A DNA stretch of 64,000 bases from Shimia sp. SK013. Its GTDB lineage: Bacteria; Pseudomonadota; Alphaproteobacteria; Rhodobacterales; Rhodobacteraceae. The DNA lies in contig NZ_LAJH01000005.1 of assembly GCF_001292625.1 (NCBI RefSeq), positions 184,228 to 248,227 of the forward strand, written 5' to 3'. Position 1 is the first letter of the stretch. Every line of letters starts with the position of its first letter. The position numbers and the translations under genes were made by a program. Under the pieces are notes generated by a model, which was given only the letters and a program-made list of their open reading frames with translations, made no database searches and was not told the origin of the DNA. Below are positions 36,718-45,758 of the stretch, in pieces.

Positions 36718-37227
36718 ATGGGACGAAACTGGAGACTTGGAGACTTTGGAGAAACCGGGCCATTTATGCCCGAGCGGGACGCAGAAAAGGCGCCGTCCAA
36801 AAGTCGCAAAGACGTACATCGGTTAATGATTGAAGCCGCGCGCCGAATGGTCGGCAGGCCATCAGTCGACGACTCTGATCCCAAAATGTCGCCGGTCGAA
36901 GCTGCCATGCTTCGCAACGCGCCTGAGTTGGCTGGCGCACCCGCCGCTGAGTTGGCGATTCTGCAGGCGGAACGGGATGCGTTGATGGAGCGGCGCTGGC
37001 CGCGCCCGCGTTTGGTGTCGTTGATTTTCGTGGGAACTCTGGCAGCCTTGATGCCCACCGTTGTATTGCGCCTAGTGATCTGGTCGCTGGTGCTGTTCAT
37101 CGTGGCGGCTGTGGCGGTTGGTCCAGAGCGTGTACGGGATGGATTGGGCGGCTTTGGCGCGTGGTTTTTGCGCTACTGGCGGCATGAGCTTAAGCTGGCA
37201 CAAAAATTGGTGGGCGGCGGCCACTGA
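36718..37227 (+). CDS. Uncharacterised small membrane protein A
   Basis: A 169-residue protein I do not recognise. The first 90 residues are charged and soluble, with SPVEAAMLRNAPELAGAPAAELAILQAERDAL probably helical. Two closely spaced membrane helices follow at about 97-118 and 119-136, and then an amphipathic tail (FGAWFLRYWRHELKLAQKL). The layout matches the next gene, suggesting they are distant paralogues. AGG-rich sequence precedes the ATG. It lies upstream of hyp B, secE and nusG in the same direction. Confidence 0.75.
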   Translation: MGRNWRLGDFGETGPFMPERDAEKAPSKSRKDVHRLMIEAARRMVGRPSVDDSDPKMSPVEAAMLRNAPELAGAPAAELAILQAERDALMERRWPRPRLVSLIFVGTLAALMPTVVLRLVIWSLVLFIVAAVAVGPERVRDGLGGFGAWFLRYWRHELKLAQKLVGGGH

Positions 37228-37449
37228 GTCTGGCGCCTCACGAAACCTGTATTCTCTCGACTTTAGGCTGAACTGGCGCGACGCAGAGGCAAGGAATGGG
37301 GCATTTGCCTCAAAATTGCCACATCTGCGCCCGCGAGAAACCCTAGTCTCGGTCAACCATCAATTCCCAGATTTCAGTCTCGATTCTGCGCGGTCAAAGG
37401 CGGCCGCACTGCTTGAGTATTTCCGCGCACGTTTTGCGCTGGCAACAGT

Positions 37450-38136
37450 ATGGTGATGGGTATGAGCAATGATGATCCGACGCTGTATGAGGATCCCGAG
37501 ATCCCGCAGTACGGCGAAGACATAAAAGAACCTGGTGAGCCTTTCGGCGAGGGAACGCTTGATGCGATCCGAACGCTGGTGGCCGAAGATGACGCGGTTG
37601 CGGGGGTGGCGCAGAACGTGGGCCCGAAACGCACAGCACCTGCGGTAGGGGCGACACCAGAAGAGCCGGAGGCACCCGTTCTGCTGGGAGCAACAGCCCT
37701 GGCCAACGCAACGGCCGCGGATTGGCATGAATGGGTCGATGCACCGCGAGCGCGTCAATGGCGCAAGATCGAGATTGTCGAAGGCGGTCCGGGTCGCGCG
37801 TTGCGCCGTTTTTTAACGACGCCTCGGCTGCTGTCGATCGCCTTTATGAGTGCGGTGGTTTATTGGCAGCCGTATTTCATCCCGATGCTTGTGCTTGTTC
37901 TGGTTTGCATTTTGCTATTGGTGGGTGCGTTGATTGGCCAAGACCGCATGGCGCGCTTTGTTTTGCGTCGCATTCAGAGGTTCATATGGGCCGACCCAGC
38001 CTTGGCGCGCGCCCTTGAAAAAGTGGCACCTTACCGGATGCGCCGTTTGCTCTATCGGCCTGCGTCGGAAGAGGATGTCTGGGACGGTCCGATCGATCCG
38101 TCTTTTGCCGCGCGAATTTCAAGAATCGGTAGCTGA
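37450..38136 (+). CDS. Uncharacterised small membrane protein B
   Basis: A 228-residue protein I do not recognise. An acidic, proline-rich N-terminal half (residues 1-80) precedes a basic segment with WHEWVDAPRARQWRKIEIVEGG. Two membrane helices lie at about 124-140 and 143-164, followed by a basic amphipathic tail ending ARISRIGS. The helix pair followed by a tail resembles the gene 222 bases upstream. Several ATGs sit close together (37450, 37456, 37462), and the exact start is open. It ends 92 bases before secE and may share its transcript. Confidence 0.75.
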   Translation: MVMGMSNDDPTLYEDPEIPQYGEDIKEPGEPFGEGTLDAIRTLVAEDDAVAGVAQNVGPKRTAPAVGATPEEPEAPVLLGATALANATAADWHEWVDAPRARQWRKIEIVEGGPGRALRRFLTTPRLLSIAFMSAVVYWQPYFIPMLVLVLVCILLLVGALIGQDRMARFVLRRIQRFIWADPALARALEKVAPYRMRRLLYRPASEEDVWDGPIDPSFAARISRIGS

Positions 38137-38228
38137 TCCGCCTGGAACACATTAGTACGCGGATTGGCCTTGAAATTGTGCGGAGACCCAAGTATGTCAG
38201 CCTCTGATCAAGGCAAAGAAGAAGCGTC

Positions 38229-38426
38229 ATGGCGAAAACCAATCCGATCACCTTTATTCAGCAAGTCCGCGCGGAAGTGTCCAAAATCGTTTGGCCAACC
38301 CGTCGCGAAGTTCTGCTGACCACGGTCATGGTGTTTATCATGGCGGCGCTGACGGCAGCGTTTTTCTCGTTGGTGGATATTCTGATCCGCGGCGGGCTGA
38401 ACGGGGTTCTGTCGCTGTTTGGCTGA
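38229..38426 (+). CDS. secE: SecE, preprotein translocase subunit
   Basis: A 65-residue single-helix SecE. It has the conserved amphipathic part VRAEVSKIVWPTRREVLLTT and one membrane span. It clamps SecY in the translocon. The gene precedes nusG, the usual bacterial order. It is the short, one-span form normal in alphaproteobacteria. Confidence 0.96.
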   Translation: MAKTNPITFIQQVRAEVSKIVWPTRREVLLTTVMVFIMAALTAAFFSLVDILIRGGLNGVLSLFG

Positions 38427-38619
38427 TCTGCACGGGGTCGCTTGTCGGCCTTTGGCTCTTGAAATCATGATGGTTCGGCGGTAACTCACTGCCTACTTCG
38501 GGACTGTGGCGTGTGGCGAATCAAGTTGCACGCCGATTTTGTGTTCCTGAAAGCCCCTGCCGGGGCACGTATTGAAATGACATCCGGCAAAAGCCGGTAA
38601 GACGGGAAAGAACGGTCAC

Positions 38620-39153
38620 ATGGCAAAACGGTGGTATTCGGTAAGCGTGCTTTCGAACTATGAAAAGAAGGTCGCCGAGACAATCCGCACGTCGGTCGAA
38701 GAGCAAGGGCTTGAGGACCAGATTGACGAAGTGTTGGTGCCAACCGAGGAAGTGATCGAAGTGCGCCGTGGCAAGAAAGTCACCACAGAGCGCCGCTTTA
38801 TGCCCGGTTACGTTCTCGTGCACATGGAAATGAGCGATCAGGGGTATCACCTTGTGAACTCGATCAACCGCGTTACAGGCTTCCTGGGCCCACAAGGTCG
38901 CCCGATGCCGATGCGTGACGCCGAAGTGCAAGGCATCCTTGGCCGTGTCCAAGAAGGTGAAGAAGCGCCGAAGCTGCTGATCAGCTTTGAAGTGGGCGAG
39001 AGAGTCAAAGTCAACGAAGGTCCGTTTGAGGATTTCGATGGCATGGTCGAGGATGTCGACGACGACAACCAACGCCTCAAGGTTACGGTGTCGATCTTTG
39101 GTCGCGAAACTCCGGTCGAGTTGGAGTTCACGCAGGTCAACAAGCAGAGTTAA
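38620..39153 (+). CDS. nusG: NusG, transcription elongation/termination factor
   Basis: A 177-residue NusG. The NGN domain starts RWYSVSVLSNYEKKVAETI and contains the RNAP-binding RRFMPGYVLVHMEM. The KOW domain is FEVGERVKVNEGPFEDFDGMVEDVD. It couples RNA polymerase with ribosomes and Rho. It is followed by a strong terminator, so it is not co-transcribed with rplK. Confidence 0.97.
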   Translation: MAKRWYSVSVLSNYEKKVAETIRTSVEEQGLEDQIDEVLVPTEEVIEVRRGKKVTTERRFMPGYVLVHMEMSDQGYHLVNSINRVTGFLGPQGRPMPMRDAEVQGILGRVQEGEEAPKLLISFEVGERVKVNEGPFEDFDGMVEDVDDDNQRLKVTVSIFGRETPVELEFTQVNKQS

Positions 39154-39172
39154 ATTCATCTGCATATGGATG

Positions 39173-39212
39173 AACAAAAAAACCGCTGCGGGCCCCGCAG
39201 CGGTTTTTCTTT
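39173..39212 (+). terminator. Bidirectional terminator between nusG and the halogenase-like gene
   Basis: AACCGCTGCGG (39181-39191) pairs with CCGCAGCGGTT (39195-39205). T-rich tracts follow on both strands (TTTCTTTG on plus, seven T on minus), so it can end both converging transcripts. Confidence 0.9.
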
Positions 39213-39226
39213 GTCGGGCGCGCTTT

Positions 39227-40759
39227 TTACAGACCGAGATAGTCCGCTTGTTGTGGGTTGGTTGCGGCAATCCGGTCGGCATGGCCTTTCAGCACTTTGA
39301 AATGGGCCAGCGCTGCTTTTTGATCGACCGTAGCCAAGCGATGAGACTTTTGCGGCCGCCAGCCTAATCCGAAAAGGATCGCCTGCCAGCTTTCTGCTCC
39401 GAAAAAGCTCCGCCCTGTGAAGTCAAACTGACCTGGCGCGCGCGATTCCCACAGGGAGAGCAGTTGCGCCAAACGCGGTGAATGCGGTGCTGATGTCGCG
39501 TCCCGCCAAAACTGCGTGTCGCGCCGGTCGCTGAGTTTGTAGTGCGCCTCGATGAAGGCGGAGACTTCGTCAAACAGTTCGGAAAAGATATTGCTGAACC
39601 AGTCTGCGTGAACCTCCATGTTGTTGTCGGTCAAGGACTTGAGGACCTCGACAAAAAGTCGTGCCGTGTATTCTACAAAATAGAGGCCTGTGGATTCCAT
39701 GGGTTCAAGGAAGCCCGCTGCGAGACCAATTGCACAGCAATTGCCCTTCCATGCTTTGTCCATCCGTCCGATGCGAAGTTGGAAGTGCCGTGCGCGGGAT
39801 TCGTCAAGTTGACCGGGATAGGCGTCTGAAAACTCTTTGAAAGCTTCGTCCTTAGACAGGTATTTGCTGGAATAGACATACCCGCGACCGCCCCGTGTTT
39901 GCAGGTCGATGTCAAAGGTCCACCCCGCATTGCGTGCGGTCGCTGTTGTGAAGGGCCGAGCCTCGATGTCTTTCGCATCCACCTGGCAGGTCACCGCGGA
40001 GTCCACCAGCAACTGCTCGGCGCCGGAAATGAATTCGCCGCCAAGCTCTTTTATGAGACGGGCCGCAAAGCCGGTGCAATCGACAAAGATGTCGGCCTCG
40101 ATCTGCTTGCCATTGCGCAGGTGCAGTCGGTCGATTTTACCTTTTGTCGACTCAACCTTGTCCACGTGAGAGATGATGTGGTTGACGCCCCGTTGCGTCG
40201 CGATTTTCTTCAAAAAGTGGGCAAATGCGTTGGCGTCGAGATGGTATCCATACGGGACAATGCCGTGATAGGGGACATCACTTTTCTGGCGCGGGGACAC
40301 GCCGCGGCGCGCAAGACGACTCTGGATGCCGGCCCAGTAATCATACCGTGCCATAGCACCTTCGCTACGGTCCGCCTTCAGAAAATTCAAAGCCGCATGG
40401 TTCTCAAAGACCACGGGAGGATTTTCGAAGGGGTGGAAGAATGGCGGGGTATTTTCCGACCAACCGACAAACTCGATGCCATGTTTGAAAGTTCCCTGGC
40501 ATTCGTTGAGGAATTTTTCTTCGGAGATGCCGGCGTCTTCAAGGTAGCCGCGCATGGTGTGGATCGTCGCCTCTCCGACACCGGTTGGGGGCACCTCTGC
40601 GGATTCGATCAACGTCATTTTCAGTTTGCGCCCGTCGAACTTGAAATGGTTCGTGACATAAGCCGCCATCATCCAACCAGATGATCCCCCGCCAACGATA
40701 CAAATGTGCAGGGGCTTGGGGCCCTCTTGCGATTTCGAGTTCGATTTTTTGGATGGCAC
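39227..40759 (-). CDS. Flavin-dependent tryptophan halogenase family protein with altered WxWxIP motif
   Basis: A 510-residue protein of the tryptophan halogenase family. The FAD-binding GGGSSGW is at 23-29. Lys92 in GTFKHGIEF fits the catalytic lysine and EPMESTG (352-358) the catalytic glutamate region. The diagnostic WxWxIP motif, thought to block monooxygenation, is here W280-T-F-D-I-D, so the second Trp and the Pro are replaced. It may be a halogenase with a changed site or a different flavin enzyme. It starts at GTG (40759). It runs against the flow of the surrounding ribosomal genes and separates nusG from rplK. No partner flavin reductase is nearby. Confidence 0.8.
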   Translation of the reverse strand: MPSKKSNSKSQEGPKPLHICIVGGGSSGWMMAAYVTNHFKFDGRKLKMTLIESAEVPPTGVGEATIHTMRGYLEDAGISEEKFLNECQGTFKHGIEFVGWSENTPPFFHPFENPPVVFENHAALNFLKADRSEGAMARYDYWAGIQSRLARRGVSPRQKSDVPYHGIVPYGYHLDANAFAHFLKKIATQRGVNHIISHVDKVESTKGKIDRLHLRNGKQIEADIFVDCTGFAARLIKELGGEFISGAEQLLVDSAVTCQVDAKDIEARPFTTATARNAGWTFDIDLQTRGGRGYVYSSKYLSKDEAFKEFSDAYPGQLDESRARHFQLRIGRMDKAWKGNCCAIGLAAGFLEPMESTGLYFVEYTARLFVEVLKSLTDNNMEVHADWFSNIFSELFDEVSAFIEAHYKLSDRRDTQFWRDATSAPHSPRLAQLLSLWESRAPGQFDFTGRSFFGAESWQAILFGLGWRPQKSHRLATVDQKAALAHFKVLKGHADRIAATNPQQADYLGL

Positions 40760-40832
40760 GCGACGTCTCCGATCTAAATTCGTGGGTGGCAGGAGGGTGA
40801 ATCAGCAGCCCCCCTTTGGCAACAGGAAATCG

Positions 40833-41123
40833 TTAAGTGTTCCCAGGCGGGATGTGGCATGGGGCCGCCCTCAGACTTGGTGATGTTCCTGAGTTGGATA
40901 CGGAACCGCAGATGATGTTGAAAGCGCGTGGAGCGCATTTATCGAATTTGGCCGCGAAATACCCCAAGAGCCGGAATTCACGCGGGTCAGCAAACCCGAC
41001 TAAGTTTGCCAGGTCACGGACGACCTCGCGCCGCACGGATTTTGGCATTCCGTTGGCCAAAAGGTCAGTGAAACCTTTCGCAAAAGCGGCGTTTTGCAGT
41101 TGTTCCCTTGCTATCTTTGTCAT
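40833..41123 (-). CDS. Possible small protein of unknown function
   Basis: A 96-codon frame whose first 70 residues look protein-like (SVRREVVRDLANLVGFADPREF), while the tail does not. A frame on the opposite strand covers the same bases. No convincing ribosome site is present. I give it low confidence; the stretch 40760-41277 may simply be the 5' region of rplK. Confidence 0.25.
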   Translation of the reverse strand: MTKIAREQLQNAAFAKGFTDLLANGMPKSVRREVVRDLANLVGFADPREFRLLGYFAAKFDKCAPRAFNIICGSVSNSGTSPSLRAAPCHIPPGNT

Positions 41124-41238
41124 CTTGGCCTAAGTCCGCGATCTGTTGCATTGGGTTAAACAACTCAGGGCAGCGATTCCCCGTGGGAGGCGCGCGCATC
41201 GCGATGTGCAGACCAGACCACACAACATAGATATCTGA

Positions 41239-41250
41239 GGGACGCGTCCC
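41239..41250. promoter_or_regulatory. Perfect 12-base palindrome in the rplK leader
   Basis: GGGACGCGTCCC ends 27 bases before the rplK ATG. It could be an RNA hairpin in the leader, where L1 feedback control of the L11 operon acts in other bacteria, or a DNA operator. Confidence 0.3.
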
Positions 41251-41277
41251 AAAGATGTTGGATTAGGAGAAAACCAA

Positions 41278-41703
41278 ATGGCTAAGAAGCTAGCTGGTAC
41301 AATGAAGCTGCAGGTTCCTGCAGGTCAAGCCAACCCTTCCCCACCCGTCGGTCCGGCGCTGGGTCAGCGCGGCATCAACATCATGGAATTCTGTAAGGCG
41401 TTCAACGCTAAGACACAGGATCTGGAAGCGGGCGCGCCGTGCCCAACCGTGATCACCTACTATCAGGACAAGTCCTTCACTATGGACATCAAGACGCCCC
41501 CTGCGTCTTACTACCTGAAGAAGGCTGCCAAGCTGAAATCCGGTGCAAACCTGCCAGGTCGTGAGACCGTTGGTTCGGTGACACCCGCTCAGGTGAAAGA
41601 AATCGCCGAAGCGAAAATGAAAGACCTGAACGCAAACGACATCGATGCTGCTATGCAGATCATCCTTGGTTCGGCGCGTTCTATGGGCATCGAGGTGAAG
41701 TAA
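41278..41703 (+). CDS. rplK: Ribosomal protein L11
   Basis: A 141-residue L11. It has the N-terminal [34 protein letters not shown] and the C-terminal rRNA-binding domain ending [10 protein letters not shown]. It forms part of the GTPase-associated centre and the stringent-response sensor. Its stop overlaps the rplA start as TAATG. Confidence 0.98.
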   Translation: MAKKLAGTMKLQVPAGQANPSPPVGPALGQRGINIMEFCKAFNAKTQDLEAGAPCPTVITYYQDKSFTMDIKTPPASYYLKKAAKLKSGANLPGRETVGSVTPAQVKEIAEAKMKDLNANDIDAAMQIILGSARSMGIEVK

Positions 41704-42401
41704 TGGCGAAGCTTGGTAAACGTACTGCCGCAGCGCGCGAAGCGTTCGCAGGCAAAGTTAATGTGACCGTTGAAGAAGCTGTTGCTTTGGTCAAAGGACA
41801 TGCCACCGCGAAATTCGACGAAACTGTCGAAATCGCCGTGCAGCTGGGTGTTGACCCACGTCACGCAGACCAGATGGTTCGCGGCGTAGTTGGCCTGCCT
41901 AACGGCACCGGCAAAACCGTTCGCGTGGCCGTTTTTGCACGTGGCCCGAAAGCCGAAGAAGCACAGGCAGCTGGCGCGGATATCGTTGGCGCAGAAGATC
42001 TGATGGAAACCGTTCAGGGCGGCACCATTGATTTTGATCGCTGCATCGCGACACCGGACATGATGCCGGTTGTTGGCCGCTTGGGTAAAGTACTTGGCCC
42101 ACGTAACCTGATGCCGAACCCCAAAGTTGGCACTGTAACTATGGATGTGAAAGCAGCCGTAGAGGCAGCCAAAGGCGGCGAAGTTCAGTTCAAAGTCGAA
42201 AAAGCTGGTGTGGTTCACGCCGGTGTTGGCAAAGCTTCGTTTGACGAAGGTAAACTGGTTGAGAACGTCAAAGCCTTTATGGATGCCGTTCTGAAAGCCA
42301 GGCCAGCCGGTGCAAAAGGCGCCTATGTCAAAAAGATCGCTCTGAGCTCCACAATGGGCCCAGGTGTGACCATCGACATCGACAACGCCGCTGCACAGTA
42401 A
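41703..42401 (+). CDS. rplA: Ribosomal protein L1
   Basis: A 232-residue L1 with [22 protein letters not shown] and the typical [22 protein letters not shown]. It builds the L1 stalk and in many bacteria represses its own operon. It is coupled to rplK by one overlapping base. A terminator follows, so this is a two-gene operon. Confidence 0.98.
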   Translation: MAKLGKRTAAAREAFAGKVNVTVEEAVALVKGHATAKFDETVEIAVQLGVDPRHADQMVRGVVGLPNGTGKTVRVAVFARGPKAEEAQAAGADIVGAEDLMETVQGGTIDFDRCIATPDMMPVVGRLGKVLGPRNLMPNPKVGTVTMDVKAAVEAAKGGEVQFKVEKAGVVHAGVGKASFDEGKLVENVKAFMDAVLKARPAGAKGAYVKKIALSSTMGPGVTIDIDNAAAQ

Positions 42402-42424
42402 GCTGTCAGACGTGTAAGATTTTG

Positions 42425-42452
42425 AGGGCGTCCCTGTCGGGGCGCCCTTTTT
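42425..42452 (+). terminator. Rho-independent terminator after rplA
   Basis: AGGGCGTCCC (42425-42434) pairs with GGGGCGCCCT (42439-42448) with one G-T pair, followed by five T. Confidence 0.85.
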
Positions 42453-42585
42453 CGTGGCCTCAACCCGTCTGTCGATTCCTCGGTTGCATCGTGTTTTTGG
42501 TAAGTCAGTTCGCCTTACTTAAGTCTGTTAACGCTATTGCAACTTAAAACTTGTCTGGTCTTTTCTGGAAAAACGGATCAACCAC

Positions 42586-44439
42586 GTGAACACCACCGGT
42601 CTCTCAAAGCGATATTTGCGCCGCACTGCCGCGCTTGCGCTCGGCATTTTGTTTATGGCGAGCATCGGCGCCTTTGGCATTTCGACGCTGGGCCAGCGCG
42701 ACGTGTCGATGCGGTCGGTAAACGTGCATGCTTTGGACAAGGTTCTGGTTGCTGTGGCGGAAATGTCGGTGGCGTTGGAACAGATCCGGATGAATCCGAA
42801 TTTACAACGCTCCCGGGTCGAACAAGGGCGGGTGTCGCGCGCGCTGCGCACCGCTCGGGAGGGGGCGTTCGAGATGGACGCGGCGTTCAGGGCCGGACGT
42901 TTTTCAGCGGAGGCTGAAAAGATCTTTCTGACGATGACGCTGTCCCTGATCGATGAGTTGCGGGATTTGTTTCTTCTTGCCGGGATTATAGTAGATCCTG
43001 AAAATGACGCAAAAAAGAAGGCCACAGCAGCGGCGTTGGCTGCGGATATCAGCAGGCAATTGATACCGGTTCTACAGAGGGTCATCCAAGAAGAAATCGG
43101 CGCCGTGGATCGTGCAACTGATAGGCAGCTTTTGCTGTCGATCTTTGCAACATTTGTAGCGTTGTCCGGCATTGGCGTGGTGATCGTTTTGGTTTTGTTG
43201 CCGATGGAAAGGTTAATTGTCGCAAGCCAGGAGGAGATTGAGGCCAGTCGGCAGGAAGCCTTGGCGGCTTCGCTCGCGAAGTCACAGTTTCTTGCGACAA
43301 TGAGCCATGAAATTCGCACCCCCCTGAATGGGGTTTTGGGCTTGAACCAAGTGTTGCAGGACAGTGAAACGGACCCAGAGCGTCGTCAGATGTTGGCGCT
43401 GGCGGTGTCCAGTGGCCAGTCTTTGCTGCAAATAATCAATGACATTCTCGATCTCTCAAAGATCGAGGCGGGCAAGCTGGAATTGGAGCGTGGAGACTTC
43501 GACGCGATCGCCTTGTGTCAGGACGTCACTGACCTGTTTCAGATGCAAGCACAGGAAAAAGGTGTGGCGCTAAAGCTGCAACTGCCGGATGGGGTTGATA
43601 CTTGGTGGGTGTCGGGTTTTGCTAAAGAAGTCCGCCAGATTTTACTCAATCTCGTCAGCAACGCGCTCAAATTTACCGACAGCGGGTCAGTCACCGTGCA
43701 CTTGTCCGAAGATCAAAATCCCAAAGATGGCGGGGTGCTGATGAGGATTTCGGTGCAAGACACAGGTATCGGCATTTCCGGCGAGGCGCTGGAACGGGTA
43801 TTTGAACAGTTTGAACAGGCGGACGCATCGACCACCACACGATATGGTGGAACCGGGCTTGGCTTGCCGATTGTCAAACGGCTGGCCGAAGCGCTGGAAG
43901 GGCGGGTTTCAGCGGAAAGCGCGGTTGGCGAAGGATCAAGATTTACGCTCGTTTTGCCAGTTCAAAATGCGATAAGCAGCGCCGTAGAAAAATCCTCGGC
44001 GCAACGTCCGGAACCTGTTTTGGCGGGAACACGTGTTCTTGTGGCGGACGACAACCGCGTGAACCAACTGGTCGCCCAAAAGATGCTTGAAAAACTCGGG
44101 TGCGAGGTCAAGGCAGCTCATGATGGATTTGTCGCAGTCCAGTTGGAGCGGGAATGGCGTCCTGACATCGTCCTGATGGACGTCAGGATGCCGGGCATGG
44201 ATGGGCTTGAGGCGACGCGCAACATCCGAGAAGCCGCACGGGACGCAGAGCGGAGCGCAGTGTCGATCATCGGATTGTCAGCCAACGCACTACAAGAACA
44301 TCGTCGAGCTGGCCTAGAGGCCGGGATGGACGGGTATCTGACAAAACCGTTGAAGCGGGAGGCTTTGGTGGCCGAGCTGCAGCGGCATTTGTCGATTATT
44401 GAATTGAACAACAAGAGTGAGACTTCGAAATGCGTCTGA
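42586..44439 (+). CDS. Hybrid sensor histidine kinase with receiver domain
   Basis: A 617-residue kinase. Membrane helices at about 14-34 and 183-206 bracket a helical periplasmic domain of roughly 150 residues. The phosphorylated His241 lies in SHEIRTPLNGV. The ATPase domain has N-box NLVSNALKF, DTGIGIS and GGTGLGLPIVKR. A receiver domain (482-605) has the phospho-acceptor D532 in VLMDVRMPGMDG. No HPt or DNA-binding output is present, so a separate partner is needed. Translation starts at GTG 42586. The next gene, a periplasmic binding protein, starts within its last codons, as in TorS/TorT-like pairs. Confidence 0.92.
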   Translation: MNTTGLSKRYLRRTAALALGILFMASIGAFGISTLGQRDVSMRSVNVHALDKVLVAVAEMSVALEQIRMNPNLQRSRVEQGRVSRALRTAREGAFEMDAAFRAGRFSAEAEKIFLTMTLSLIDELRDLFLLAGIIVDPENDAKKKATAAALAADISRQLIPVLQRVIQEEIGAVDRATDRQLLLSIFATFVALSGIGVVIVLVLLPMERLIVASQEEIEASRQEALAASLAKSQFLATMSHEIRTPLNGVLGLNQVLQDSETDPERRQMLALAVSSGQSLLQIINDILDLSKIEAGKLELERGDFDAIALCQDVTDLFQMQAQEKGVALKLQLPDGVDTWWVSGFAKEVRQILLNLVSNALKFTDSGSVTVHLSEDQNPKDGGVLMRISVQDTGIGISGEALERVFEQFEQADASTTTRYGGTGLGLPIVKRLAEALEGRVSAESAVGEGSRFTLVLPVQNAISSAVEKSSAQRPEPVLAGTRVLVADDNRVNQLVAQKMLEKLGCEVKAAHDGFVAVQLEREWRPDIVLMDVRMPGMDGLEATRNIREAARDAERSAVSIIGLSANALQEHRRAGLEAGMDGYLTKPLKREALVAELQRHLSIIELNNKSETSKCV

Positions 44440-45509
44440 ACGTGATGGCAATAACTTTGTGTGCTGCGGCCGCGTGTGCACAGCAATCGGTCGCAGATCC
44501 GACTGAAGTCTGGTTTTTGAATTGGTCGGATTACATCGATCCAACGGTTACAGAAAGCTTTGAAGCTGACCTTGGGTTCAACATCGAAATTGAAGAATAT
44601 GACGAGGCCAATGCGGCCGAGTCCCGCCTGTCTGCGCGGAGTACAGGGTATGATCTGGCAGTGGTTTCAGCCGAGTCAGTTGCGCGATTGGCTGAGACCG
44701 GCGCGCTGAAGCGGATAGACACGTCTTTGGCGCCGAACATCGCGGCGTTGGACGGTGGGTTGTGGGACACGTTCCGGTCCTCGATGCCGCAAGCCAGCGG
44801 GTATTCGGTCCCCTACCTTTGGGGCACGACAGGTATGGCATTTGATCGCGAGGCGGTTGCAGAACGGTTGCCCGGTGTGGCGACGGACAGTTGGTCATTG
44901 ATATTTGATCCGGCGAACGCCGCCAAGCTTGCGGATTGTGGAATTGTGATCGCCGATTCAAGCGAAGAGGTTGTTGCAATAACTTTGGCTTATCTCGGGA
45001 GAGACCCGCATTCTCGTGCGCCAGAGGACATTGATGCCGCGTTTGAAGTTTTGGAAGGCATAGCGCCTTATGTGCGATCGTTTGAGTCCACTTTGTATGA
45101 CGCTTTCTCGGATGAAGATATGTGTATGGCGCTGTCTTGGAGCACAGAGGTTTTGGGCCCGATTATGGAAGGTTTCACGGACCGATATGAGTTTGTTTTG
45201 CCGAAGGAAGGCGCGAACCTTTGGGTCGATGTTTTTGTCCTGCCGGTTGACGCCGAGAATGAGGCTGGGGCAATGCAGTTCCTTAATCATGTCATTTCGC
45301 CAATGAACTTGACCATGTCTGCCGTCTATAGCTCGGGCGCAATTTCTGCGCCGGTTACCTTGGAATTGGTGGATTGGGAGGCCTACGACCTACCGGCGTT
45401 GACCCTGCCGCCTGAGGTCCGGGAAAATCTGTTTTTTGTGTCAGATCGCAGCGTTGAGCAGAAACGTTCGCTGGAGCGCCGGTGGCGGTTGATGCAGGTC
45501 GGAATGTGA
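44430..45509 (+). CDS. Orphan periplasmic solute-binding protein, PotD/PotF-like
   Basis: A 359-residue secreted protein: a short signal peptide (cleavage near SVADP, about residue 23), then EVWFLNWSDYIDPTVTESFE, the start of the polyamine-binding fold. SGYSVPYLWGTTGMAFDREAV and LWVDVFVLPVDAENE line the cleft. It overlaps the kinase gene by ten bases, and there is no permease or ATPase nearby. This favours a sensory role in which it presents its ligand to the kinase. It is not close to the PotD homologue at 16483-17553. Confidence 0.88.
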   Translation: MRLNVMAITLCAAAACAQQSVADPTEVWFLNWSDYIDPTVTESFEADLGFNIEIEEYDEANAAESRLSARSTGYDLAVVSAESVARLAETGALKRIDTSLAPNIAALDGGLWDTFRSSMPQASGYSVPYLWGTTGMAFDREAVAERLPGVATDSWSLIFDPANAAKLADCGIVIADSSEEVVAITLAYLGRDPHSRAPEDIDAAFEVLEGIAPYVRSFESTLYDAFSDEDMCMALSWSTEVLGPIMEGFTDRYEFVLPKEGANLWVDVFVLPVDAENEAGAMQFLNHVISPMNLTMSAVYSSGAISAPVTLELVDWEAYDLPALTLPPEVRENLFFVSDRSVEQKRSLERRWRLMQVGM

Positions 45510-45758
45510 AGGACTGCGGCTCCGGTGAAGTGCGGCTTTGAAGGTCTGGACCAAAAATGCCAGATCTTCGCGCGTTACGTGGGTTTCTTGCCAAATGCGG
45601 ATGGATTGATCCGCCCTCACGGAAAGCAAGAGGATGCAGCCGTCATCCTCTCCGAAAAGGCTGCCGTTGCCGCGTCCACACAGAAGATTGCCATTGCCGA
45701 CAATCCCCCCCAAGCAGGTTAATCCGCGTAATGGGTCGTACGCGAGATAGTCACGCAT
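45441..45758 (-). CDS. Possible small protein, unknown
   Basis: A 105-codon frame antisense to the end of the binding-protein gene. Part of it (SIRIWQETHVTREDLAFLVQTFKAAL) looks like a folded domain tail, but there is no ribosome site and no family I recognise. It might be a fragment of an older gene. Confidence 0.25.
   Translation of the reverse strand: MRDYLAYDPLRGLTCLGGIVGNGNLLCGRGNGSLFGEDDGCILLLSVRADQSIRIWQETHVTREDLAFLVQTFKAALHRSRSPSHSDLHQPPPALQRTFLLNAAI

Noticed and set aside
40837..41133. A 98-codon plus-strand frame upstream of rplK
   Set aside because: Overlaps an equally weak minus-strand frame; Arg/Ser-rich composition typical of a shadow.
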